A stretch of 64,000 nt of DNA from Cymodocea nodosa. Its lineage: Eukaryota > Streptophyta > Magnoliopsida > Alismatales > Cymodoceaceae. Below are positions 34,865 to 44,710 of this stretch, piece after piece. The DNA is taken from contig CM072341.1 in assembly GCA_036874045.1 (NCBI GenBank), positions 1,190,501 through 1,254,500 on the forward strand, in the 5' to 3' direction. Within the stretch, counting starts at the first letter, position 1. Every line of letters begins with the position of its first letter. Both the position numbers and the translations under genes were made by a program. A model generated the notes under the pieces. The model did no database searches, had not been told where the DNA came from, and saw only the letters and a program-made list of their open reading frames with translations.

Positions 34865-34869
34865 GGGCG

Positions 34870-36430
34870 ATTGATTGTAAATTTCTCTTGGTTTGTGACT
34901 TTTTTAGGGGAGTTATGAATTTGATCATGGGGTGTGTCTGTTTGCACAGCTTCGGTTATTGTGCGGTGTTGAGGTTATCATGCCAATTCTCAAATGTAGT
35001 GGCACTCTACAATAACGAGAGCGAAACTTTCACACCTTATACTGTTGACATAAGTTATTTTTCGGAGTGGGATGAGTGCTTCAACTCATCCACTCTACGC
35101 GAGAGCTGCAATTCTAGAGAGAAAAAGACTGTTTTCTCCACTACATTTTTCACTTGCATCATTTCATGCAATTGTCACTTGCTTTCACCGAAGTTGAAGA
35201 TCTGCATGCTGAGGATTTGAGGTTGGTTGCATGAGAGCTTCTTCTGTGTTGTTGGAGCCCTACAACGTGTTCCCCACGATCATTCGATCATGCTACCGTG
35301 CCAATTGTATGCTTGCCAATTTGCACAAACTCTACCTCCTACCATTGTTCAATTTCCATGCATTGTCACCTATAAATTGCCTCTTTCGCCTTCGTTGTAG
35401 CGTCATGGATGGATCTCAAAACTACTCAGAGCTTTACAGATCCAATGTGCCAAGCACCCAAATCCCGATCCACCATCTACAACTCATGGCCTTCTTCCAA
35501 ACACCAAGAATCGCCCCTTTTCCCCACTCAGATTGTATAGCAGACACCTAAGAAATGTTGCTCCAATCGACCCTCCCTATGTCAAAGACTAATCACTCCC
35601 CCGTTGCCCTCACGATCAGGTGCATTTTTGCTAAATGGAACACTAGCGCAGCGCCCACCATTCGTTGATGGGAGCAGTGCCAGTTGTAGGAATATGGAGC
35701 TGTATTCTGTAAACAATTAAAGCCATAATGACAATGATTAGCAATTAGATTTATACGATCAAAATGACATTTTAGGAAGTATTTGAGTATTGTCTGATTG
35801 TAATCTATTGTCCAGAAAGATAATTATTTGTTTTTGTTGGAATTATGGGCACTTTAGAAACTACTTAAAGAAACGGCCGGGTAGTCTTTTTCTAGTATGA
35901 TAGATATCTTTAAAAGCCTCTCGGCAGTGAATTCATGGCATCCACGGTTTATTATATGTGGCAGGAAGTTTCCTTCTGTTCGTTCATCTTATTAATAATA
36001 ATAATAATACAATGTTTTGATAAAATCGTATTGATCGGCACGTTTGAAGTGCAAAGAAAATTATTTAGACATCAGGATGTGCACAAAATTTTAGTCATTG
36101 CGTGTTATGACATCGGTACGCACGACCCATTTGCTTCTACAGCTCACGGCCAGGTAAGTAAATGCGAGAAATGGTGTGCTTTGATGAGTACCCATATGGA
36201 ATGCGTTAATATAGATTCTTGATATTAATTAATTAACATGGTGGAACGAATTGATGGAAAATAAGGGCAAACCTCCCGCCAATGTAATTACTCTAACCAG
36301 AAAACTAAACCATAATTTAATATAATGCCGGTGGTTGTTCTTCCCGGAAAACTAAACTTTTTTCATTAGTTGTCAAGGAAAACATTGCCACTATAAAAAA
36401 AGCTAAACATATATTGATAAAAAAGTATCA
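34870..36430. other. Intergenic between the copia element and receptor kinase 1
   Basis: Short frames at 35231-35551 and 35935-36222 have no motif I recognise. A short (AAT)n run lies near 35992. No element termini seen. Confidence 0.45.
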
Positions 36431-36433
36431 AAT

Positions 36434-36653
36434 TAATTTTTTTTTATAAATTCAAGGACATTTTCACGATAAAGAGGTAGAAGATCTAGATTATCTAGTT
36501 GTTGTTGGCAAATAAAAAAAATTCATGCCTTCGTGGGGCGCTTGTCTTGTACTTGTGTCGTTGTTCTATAAATATATACAAATGACTTGAGCTCATTCTC
36601 CAACAAAACATCATCTTCAAACTATCCCATCTCCCTAGGCTGTCAATAACATC
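36434..36653 (+). promoter_or_regulatory. Promoter and leader of receptor kinase 1
   Basis: TATAAATA at 36567-36574, 80 bp before the ATG. The region from 36434 is shared with the promoter of receptor kinase 2 (59620-59818), moderately at first and identically from 36597 to the ATG. Confidence 0.65.
36567..36574 (+). promoter_or_regulatory. TATA box of receptor kinase 1
   Basis: TATAAATA, 80 bp upstream of the start codon. Confidence 0.65.
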
Positions 36654-39600
36654 ATGGCGTCTTCCATGCTTTCCTTTATCATCACCTCCTTCGTCTATTT
36701 TTCCCTGCAAAGCCCTTGGAGAGTCGAAGCCACCCCCTTCAAACCATCAAGCGTCACCGATCGTGAAGCATTGCTAGCCTTCAAGTCTCATCTTGATTCC
36801 AACGACGTCCTATCTTCATGGAATGACTCCACAAATATGTGTGACTGGGATGGCGTAACCTGTGGCAAGAAGCATCCTGATCGAGTAACATCCCTGAAAC
36901 TTGACTCCGTCAAGCTTAGTGGCACCATTTCACCTTCTCTTGGTAACCTCTCCTTCCTCATCGGATTACAACTCCCATACAACAAACTCCATGGGCACAT
37001 ACCAAAGGAGATTGGTCTCCTTCGACGATTACGTTTGCTCAACTTCACCTCCAACTCTCTTGAAGGTGAAATACCAGAGAGCCTTAGCCTATGCAAGAAT
37101 CTCGAAGTCATGTCCCTTAGCAGTAACAAGTTGCATGGAGAAATCCCAGCAAATCTTAGCCGTCTTTTAAATCTTCATGACCTCATCTTGAAGGATAACT
37201 TGCTCACTGGAAATATTCCCTTGGAGTTTGGTTCATTCAAGAAACTCGAGCTTCTTTCTTTAAAGAACAACAACCTCACTGGGAGCATTCCGCCTTCCAT
37301 CGGTAATATCTCTTCACTTGGTTATCTTTTCCTCTCAAACAACAACTTAGTTGGAAGCATCCCATCCGAACTAAGCAAAAATTCCAAGTTAATTGTTCTT
37401 GATCTGGTGGACAATAAACTATCTGGTGAAATCCCTCCTTCTCTCTTTAACTTTTCCAATCTTTATACTTTTGGGGTTGGAGGCAATGAACTTGAAGGGT
37501 CTCTTCCTTCCACCTTTGGTCAAAACCTACCTTCTCTTGGTATCCTTGATATGTACGTCAACCACTTAGAAGGAACCATTCCATCCTCTTTGGTTAATGC
37601 CTCTGGACTAGAATGGATTCAACTTAACAACAACAACTTTTCTGGTCCTCTTCCTGACAACCTAGGATTACTTCAAAACCTAGAAATATTGGTTCTTGGG
37701 CGAAACAAACTTGTTGCCAAAAACTTCAAAGAATGGGGTTTCATCAAATCTTTGACTAATTGCACTAAGCTACTTGAAATAGATCTATCTAGAAACAACT
37801 TCAGTGATGCTTTGCCTAGTTCCATTGCAAATCTCTCCACAAGCTTGGAGTGGTTGAGAGTACGAGAAAACCAAATAATAGGGCAAATCCCGAAAGATAT
37901 TGGAAATCTTAATGGTTTGGTTACACTTGATTTTGAAAGTAATCAACTTTCAGGACCAGTTCCTTTTAGCATTGGCAAGCTCTTGAATCTCAAAGCCATA
38001 AGTGTTAATTCAAACAAGTTGTCAGGGGAGCTCCCCAGCTCCTTGTGCAATCTAACCCACATGCTTGAGTTGTACCTAGGTGACAATTATTTTATTGGTA
38101 ATATACCCTCTTGTCTATACTCTTTGAAGAAGATGATTGTTATGGATATTTCTCATAATAATCTTAGTGGGACTGTTCCTAAAGGTGTGTTGGGAATTTC
38201 ATCCATATCATTGTTCCTCAACATATCCCACAATTCCTTCACTGGACAATTACCGTTTGAGGTGGGTAACTTGAAAAATCTCAAAGCCCTTGATGTTTCT
38301 GAGAACAAATTTTCTGGTGGAATCCCGGGGTCTCTTGGAGAATGTCAACAATTAATATATCTTAATCTTGAAGGCAACGGATTCTTTGGAAAAATTCCCT
38401 ACGGACTTAAGTACCTCAAAGGCATTCAAATCCTTGACCTATCGCAAAATAGCTTGTCAGGTCCTATTCCAGACTTTTTCAAGAACTGGGGCTTGGTACA
38501 ATTCTTGAACCTCTCTTTCAATGATTTGGAAGGTGAGGTGCCAACAGAAGGTGTTTTTAGCAACATAAGCTTGTTTTCCGTGGAAGGGAATGAAAAACTT
38601 TGTGGGGGTATTGTTGAGTTGAACTTGAAACCTTGCTCAAACAAGAAGAAATTGATAATAGCGATAGCTATTAGTGTTGTAGTTATTGTCTTGATTTCTT
38701 TACTCACTATTTTTATCGCATACAAGTTTTTCACTAGACAAAAGGCAAGACCAAAATCTATACGTGTTGATTCGTTGAGTGATACCGTGTTCCTTCAACT
38801 CTCCCATGCTGACTTGGTAAGAGCTACAAATAATTTCTCATCACAAAATTTGATTGGTTCCGGAGGTTATGGTAGTGTCTTTAAAGGAATACTTGACGGT
38901 GATAAGGAAATAGCTGTGAAGGTACTTTTGAACCAAACCCTTTGTGCAGCATCAAAGAGTTTCATGGTGGAATGCAAGGTCCTGAGAAATGTTCGACATC
39001 GTAATCTCGTGAGAATACTAACAGCTTGTTCAACAGTGGATGCCCAAGGGAACGAAGTCAAGGCACTCGTGTATGAGTTCATGCCCAATGGAAGCCTTGA
39101 GCGGTGGCTGTATGCTAATTCCAAGTTGGGTAAACTTGACTTGTTAAAGAGGCTCAACATAGCACATGACATTGCTTCAGCGATTCATTATCTACATTCC
39201 CAAACTGAGATTGCTATTATTCATTGTGATTTGAAGCCTAGCAACATCCTCCTCGGCAATGACATGGCTGCTCGTGTTAGCGATTTTGGTATATCTAGAT
39301 TTCTTTCAGCAGATTCTACGACCATGACAAGTGACATCAAAGGTTCTTTTGGCTACATTGCTCCTGGTAAATAGCTGTTGCACCTTCTTGGTTATTTGTT
39401 GTCAAGTTTATGATAACGTGAGAAAATAACTATGCCTGTGTTATTACAGAGTGTGCAATGGGGGCCAAAATTTCCACACGATGGGACGTCTATAGTTACG
39501 GTATACTTCTACTGGAGATGTTCACTGCGAAGAGTCCGACAGACGAAGCTTTCACTGAAGGATTAACCCTTCATAAGTATGTACAAGAAAGATTCCCTAA

Positions 39601-39820
39601 CCATCTCTTCGATGTTGTGGATCCAAAGTTACTTCTTCCGGAGGTGATGAACAATGTAACACAAAGAGAGAAAATCCACGATGCCCTAAAAGCGATCTTG
39701 AATATTGGCATGATATGCTCGAAGGACTCACCCAATGAAAGGATGCAAATGAAGGATGTCATCAAGCATTTGGATGATATCAAAGATGTGATGGTTCAAC
39801 ATGACAAGAGGCCTAGTTGA
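36654..39820 (+). CDS. LRR receptor-like Ser/Thr kinase (LRR-XII, Xa21/EFR-like), copy 1, 1027 aa
   Basis: Two exons, 36654-39366 and 39450-39820, with an 83-bp GT-AG intron after IAPG, the usual intron place in this subfamily. Order: signal peptide (1 to about 26), LRR N-cap with CDWDGVTC, about 20 extracellular LRRs (x-G-x-I-P-xx-(L/I)-G-xL), one transmembrane helix (about 664-692), then the kinase. This has the loop GSGGYGSVFKG, Lys756 in [14 protein letters not shown] with Asp859, and DFG at 877-879. The Cys before the catalytic Asp makes it a non-RD kinase, typical of plant pattern-recognition receptors (Xa21, FLS2, EFR). The ligand is unknown. Kinase motifs are intact, so it is probably functional. 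A close paralogue lies 23 kb downstream at 59819. Stopping at the intron TAG would remove the last 123 residues of the kinase, so splicing is needed. Confidence 0.94.
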
Positions 39821-40490
39821 GAAGACGTCGTGGTAATCCTATCCCTATAGCTTGATTATTTATTTGGTTCATGAATAAATGGTCTTTCTCTATTCATGCA
39901 TGATTGTTTCCCAACTGTATTTGAGGTTTATCTTCTTTTTACGATGAAATAGACAATCAAGTGTGTTTTCTATTTTCATGATAACAAAAATGGTGTTGAA
40001 GGTTGATGTTTGGTTTTCTTTTTAAACAGAAAACTTAGTGGCCAACTTTGCAAACGATTTTGTCAAAGATGTCAATTCAAAATGGATAAAACATGCCACA
40101 ACCTTCGTGGGAAATGCTGACGTTGCTTTTGTAGAGGGTTCAACCCATACCTTTCAATGCAGCTGGGCTGACATCGTTAAAGGAGATAATAATGTTTAAT
40201 TTCTACCCTTTGTATTTGCTTTATGTGCTTTGGTTTGTACCTTCTAATCTGAACCTTAATTTGTTGTATTTTCCTCTCTCAATTCTGGTTTTCATAATTG
40301 AGGGCTTATCAATCATATCAAAAAACGTGGGGAAGTGCTGAAGACAACCATCGCCATTGGTGAATATGTGTTTGGCATGACGAGAAAGAATGTTTTTCGC
40401 AGTTTTCAGCTCAAAATATTTGCAGTTGGAAGAAAACGTTTTCAGCCATCTTGAAGAAAAGAAGGGGACGGGAAGAAGGAACGGTGGCAC
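39821..40490. other. 3' flank of receptor kinase 1
   Basis: The first ~170 bp (GTGGTAATC-ATCCCTATAGCTT, TTCATGAATAAATGG) match the 3' flank of kinase 2 at 63060-63220. GAATAAATGG near 39871 is a likely poly(A) signal. After that no gene is recognised. Confidence 0.5.
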
Positions 40491-41240
40491 GCGAAAGCCA
40501 ACGCCGAGCCCGCCGTGATCGTCCGGCTACCTCCCTTACCTGCGTCTGACGCCTTACCTCCACCCATCATGCGATGGCCGACACTTCTGCTACCTTTACA
40601 AGCCATCGGTCAGCGGGTGGCATTATATAATGCCACCCTCTGCTAGTCGTCATGCGCGAGCCGCCCTAGTGCTACTCTTCCACGATGAGCCCCCTGTTGC
40701 TACTGTAAACTTGCCTCTCAAAAGCTCCGGAGCAAGCCACTTGCTGCGAAATCGTCACAGCTTCGCCTGAAAATAAAAAAAGAAGCAAATAAAACAATGA
40801 CGCCACTCGTCGGACAAAGTTTGGACCGGACGTCCCGGTCGCACCCGAAGCTGTGGTTGCCGCCTGGGCGTTCGGCGGTGACCCGCCAACCCCAGAGGCG
40901 CCCGAGACTGCGGTGTCCTCTGTGGGTTGGCGTTTTCCGTCACCGTCGGAGGCCTCGAAACTGTGGTGATCTTTGACGGTCGACGTTTTCCAGGGACCCG
41001 AAACTGTAGTCGCTATCGGATGGCGCTCCCTCGCTATTGGCACCCGAAACCGTGGTCGCCGATCGAGTGAGTTGGCAGACAGCGTTCGCTCCACCGTGCG
41101 TGTATGCTCATATATTGGGTGATGTGGGGTCCCGAGTTTGGCCCGGCACCTCATTTGCTTGGCTGAATCGCGAGGAGGTTTCCTCTGGTGGCGGCAGCCG
41201 GTGACGGAAGCGCGCCGCCCAGACCGCCTGACGGAGACGG
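40490..41240. repeat. GC-rich island with degenerate ~45-57-bp tandem repeats
   Basis: Markedly GC-rich against the AT-rich surroundings. From about 40840 to 41070 a motif like ACCCGAAACTGTGGTCGCC-GATCG recurs about five times with spacers of 25-35 bp. GAAAACGTTTTCAGC-like motifs lie just to the left (40430-40450). The minus-strand frame over 40672-41259 looks low-complexity and I recognise no domain, so I treat it as non-coding. It may be the core of an unidentified transposon. Confidence 0.5.
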
Positions 41241-41326
41241 GGAAGGAAGTGGTTAGCACGAAGAAGAAAAAAAGGAAAAAGAGGAAAATGGAAAGAAATA
41301 AAAATCACGTATTTTACTTATGTATG

Positions 41327-41330
<4 letters not shown>

Positions 41331-41359
<29 letters not shown>
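41331..41359. repeat. (TA)n microsatellite
   Basis: An uninterrupted TA run of about 14-15 units, preceded by TATG repeats. Confidence 0.9.
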
Positions 41360-41361
<2 letters not shown>

Positions 41362-41559
41362 CTATTATCATTATTTTATTTATTTTTTAAAATCTTTTTC
41401 CCTTTTTTCTTCTTTTTTTTTTTTTAAACCTTCAACAAATCCTTAATGAAAATGGTAAGAAATCTGATTTGTTTGAAAGTTCAAGATGTTCTCTAATCAC
41501 AAAGGTTGCATTTTAATTATGTGTATTTCATATTCTTTGGAATCATATTACATTAATAC

Positions 41560-42620
41560 CTTAATATTTCTTTTAAGTTATTTTTCAACTTTTAAATTGT
41601 ATTTCTTAAAATAGTTAGGACTTCAATTTTATAATTTATTAGATAAATATAAGCATATCTAGAAAAATTATCTATAAAATTCACGAAATATTTCTTATGA
41701 TTATATGTTTTAACACTTAGTAGACCATACACATCAAAATGAATTAAACTCAATAATTCATTTGATCAATACCCTCTAAAGAATTTTCTAGTCATTTTTC
41801 TAACTAGACAATGCTGACATTTATCTAATTCCATATCTTTAATATAAGGTAACACATTCATTTTTACCAATTATTGCATTTTATTTCTATTAGTATGAAT
41901 TAATCTCAAATGTCATAATTCACATTCAGTCATAAAGCACAAGATATAACTAGAAGCCACTTCAGTTTCATTTATTTCATTAGAGATTACAGGATTTTTG
42001 AACAAGTCATGATTTGGTACATAACTTCCCTTGGCTAAGACTTTCTTATCCTTGCCAATATATACACAACGATTATAAAATCAAACTTCCAAGCCTTTCT
42101 TAATGAGACAATCGACAAGAATGAGATTTTGCTTCATACTAAGTGTATAGAAGATGTATTTAAGTATTATAATTTTATCTCCCAAATCTAGATAATAAGT
42201 GTCAATACCTTCCATGTTTAAGTGTGTCATTCCCCATATAAATGAGTTGTTCATCAAGACTAAATTATTTAAAAGATTCTAGTTGTTTTTTGGTTTTGAC
42301 AATATGTCTAATGGCACCTAAGTCTACCTATCAATTGTTGGAAATGGGAAAAATAACATTATGACATTTTGTCACCTTAACAAATTCTCTTTTATTTTTA
42401 CGTTCTGAGGTTTTGTCTTTACTTTCATCGTTGTTTTTGAACAATTTACCTTTAAGTGACCAAATTTTCCACATGTGTAACAAGAACCTCACGCATTCTT
42501 TTCCTGACTTTGATTCAGCTTTTAGTTCTTCCTATTGGCTCCAAATTTTCTTTTATTTTTATCAAACCTTGGCTTTTGAAAAGTGGCATTTGCTTCTTCA
42601 AGTTAACTTCGTGTTGCCGT
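41560..42620 (-). mobile_element. Degenerate Ty1/copia fragment (gag zinc knuckle to integrase)
   Basis: On the minus strand about 42490-42450 encodes CYTCGKFGHLKVNC, a CCHC zinc knuckle (C-x2-C-x4-H-x4-C). Further along, about 41950-41650 encodes HLRLIHTNRNKMQ, the KCQHCLVRKMTRKFF block and FVNFIDNFSRYAYIYL, the copia pre-integrase and integrase start. Stops and frameshifts interrupt all of it. LTRs and RT are absent. This belongs to a different lineage from the element at 30.3-34.9 kb. Confidence 0.8.
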
Positions 42621-42689
42621 CGGCCAATATTTAACCAAGATTTTAATTTCGTCAGCCTAAAACCCTAGATCATCTTGTCTGAACGTTAA

Positions 42690-43289
42690 CTTTAGCCCAC
42701 CTCTCTGATTTTCGAAGGAACTTGAGAAGAATAAGTTATTTGGTCATAAGATGAAAAGAAGAAATGCGTTTCCTTATTCTACAATTAACATAATCTTTTT
42801 GTTAAGCAATTGACATTCCATGGATAAAAATTTCATGGTCAGATTCTTAATTGAATTTATGTTTAAAAAAACATATACAAATATTGTAATCTGGTTAGTC
42901 AACACAACTCAATAAAATTACATCAGATTATTTATAGTTGCAATTACCAAATGGAGTTCAATTAGAGGAAAGAATCAAACATTTAATTTGATTTGGATTG
43001 AAAACACCAAACTTAATCAAACTGACAATATCAGACACAATGAAACACCAACAAGGACATAGCATACAAGCATGCATGTCAGAACGAGAATGAAAATGCA
43101 AAATTCGTAGAACAAGAACGACAACTCCAAAATCACCTCGTTAATCGATAGATACTTGTCCCAAAAATCATCAGACCGAATATTGTACTTGCAAAATTGA
43201 CGGGGCGATTTATTTCTTGAACAAAAAAGTGCTGATGACATTAATCAAAGTTGGCAGATATATGTTATGATCCTTTGCTTGCTTGCTTG
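42690..43289 (-). repeat. 3' flank block of the CPxGDxxC gene, copy 1 of 3
   Basis: Matches 55310-55650 and 58995-59445. Shared pieces are GGAACTTG-GAGGAATAAG, GAATCAACACTT-ATTTGATTT, GACAC-ATGAAACACC and AACTCCAAAATCACCTC-ATCGATA-ATACTTGTCCC. It is the downstream side of the minus-strand gene at 43290-43679 and travels with the other two copies. Confidence 0.75.
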
Positions 43290-43679
43290 CTAACCCCCAC
43301 GTTCGCACCGCTCGTCTCCTTCGGGACAAGAACCTACATAATTTCTTGGACCGCTACCAAAACCACCACCGCTACCGCCACCACCACCACCACCACCATC
43401 ACCAACACCAACACCAACACCACCACCATCACCACTACTAGGAGAAGGACTTGGTTCTTCAACCATAAGATCCCGAGGACCTCCTCCCCATCCAAATCCA
43501 AACCAATTTCCCCAAGCAGTGTCTCCCCCTAAAGTACCACCACGTTCTCCACCTTCTTCCCCTCCACCTTCCCCATACACCACCTCATTGAATTGTTGCC
43601 CACCCGCTGGCTTGTCCGCCCATAGCAGGAGGAGGACAAACGCCACCATGACCATTGAGAAAGCACCACCCTTAACCAT
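43290..43679 (-). CDS. Small secreted Gly-rich protein with CPxGDxxC tail, 129 aa
   Basis: Single exon. Residues 1 to about 27 form a signal peptide (MVKGGAFSMVMVAFVLLLL, then ADKPAGG). The mature part starts near QQFNEVVYGEGGG, continues through Gly/Glu, a Trp-rich GNWFGFGWGGG patch, a Ser/Pro stretch (PSPSPSSG) and poly-Gly, and ends RNYVGSCPEGDERCERGG with two cysteines seven apart. I do not recognise a named family. It differs from the GRPs at 7-18 kb in signal, acidic content and the cysteine tail. Two broken relatives lie at 55650-56001 and 59449-59580; the latter keeps CPGGDWEC, so the tail motif appears conserved. A TA-rich promoter follows at 43700-43760. Possibly a wall protein or secreted peptide precursor; function not inferred further. 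Confidence 0.75.
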   Translation of the reverse strand: MVKGGAFSMVMVAFVLLLLWADKPAGGQQFNEVVYGEGGGEEGGERGGTLGGDTAWGNWFGFGWGGGPRDLMVEEPSPSPSSGDGGGVGVGVGDGGGGGGGGSGGGFGSGPRNYVGSCPEGDERCERGG

Positions 43680-43699
43680 TTTGCTATGGTGAAACGTAT

Positions 43700-43735
43700 G
43701 TGCCGATGTGTACTCAGATGATATATATCTCTAGG

Positions 43736-43769
<34 letters not shown>

Positions 43770-43982
43770 ACTAGTTCTGAGAGAAATTAAAGTAGTGCTT
43801 CTCATGTTTACGTTGCATCTTGTACAATTTCCCATAACAGTTTTATGAAGCGCTTTACATTATCATTATGATGCAGCTGGCACGAGGAATTAAAATATCT
43901 AATAATATACGTGAAATATAATCAACAAGAAAGCCGACTCAAACCCATGGTGGGCTATGATCAGATGATATATATCTTTGGG

Positions 43983-44015
<33 letters not shown>

Positions 44016-44130
44016 GTAACTAGTTCTGGGAGAAATTAAAGTAGTGCTTCTCATGTTTGTGTTGTATCTTGTACAATTTCCTGTAGCAATATGAACTGCA
44101 TGCTTTACACTATCGTTATGACAACTGTAG
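43700..44130 (-). repeat. Tandem duplication of the CPxGDxxC gene promoter, ~235-bp offset
   Basis: The block GATGATATATATCT-T-GGTATATATATA-ACTAGTTCTG-GAGAAATTAAAGTAGTGCTTCTCATGTTT, then TTGTACAATTTCC, occurs at about 43715-43870 and again at 43955-44115 in the same orientation. Each copy includes a (TA)n TATA region of about 14 units. A shorter relative is at 56035-56120, upstream of the pseudogene. Confidence 0.8.
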
Positions 44131-44710
44131 CAAAATAAAAGAAGAAAATCTGCATATCTTGAAAAAAAAATGTGGAAAACATTCTTCTCCAATTTTGTTA
44201 GGTAAAAAACACTTGTACCTGTCGTAGGTCTAAAATATTCTATAATAATTGAAACTAAAACATGGTTTATAAGATTTAATATGATTTATAAGTATCCATA
44301 CATATGTACACAGAAGCGTTTTCACATATATACACAAAATCTTGTATTTTTCTTTGGTTATTCAACGACAAAATTATGATCATCACCTAAGACAGTTTGT
44401 GCCCATACGTGCCTGACAGTCACTTCACACCTTGGAATTTAGGTTTAAAACAATCACACACAAAAATGTATGAGCTAAAAACTCAGTAAGTATAATCCAA
44501 TATGTTCGAAATAGAAATTATTCATGTAATATAACAAATAACATGATATTATAGCCAAAAATAAACTATAACAATATCTGCATGAGTCTTAATATATAAT
44601 TGTTACAATATACTTATCTTCAGGTATTTGCATACTGTAAGGCAACAATCACATACTGCTCTATGATGGAATCTGAGTCGACTCACAAATCTCATCATGT
44701 CACATACCGT

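Larger units (their letters stand above)
30338..34869 (+). mobile_element. Full-length, inactivated Ty1/copia retrotransposon with target duplication
   Basis: The element spans 30343-34864 and is flanked by the 5-bp direct repeat GGGCG (30338-30342 and 34865-34869), the expected copia target duplication. It has two LTRs (about 238 and 230 bp), a tRNA-iMet-type primer binding site, a polypurine tract, and gag, integrase, reverse transcriptase and RNase H in copia order. The LTRs differ at about 14 aligned positions plus an 8-bp indel, so the insertion is not recent. Frameshifts and stops run through the coding region. Confidence 0.92.

Noticed and set aside
34714-35220. 168-codon frame running out of the copia 3' LTR
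   Set aside because: It starts inside LTR sequence, has no recognisable domain and crosses the element boundary.
40672-41259. 195-codon minus-strand frame in the GC-rich island
   Set aside because: Low-complexity Arg/Ala/Thr text that follows the tandem repeats; stops are rare here simply because of high GC.
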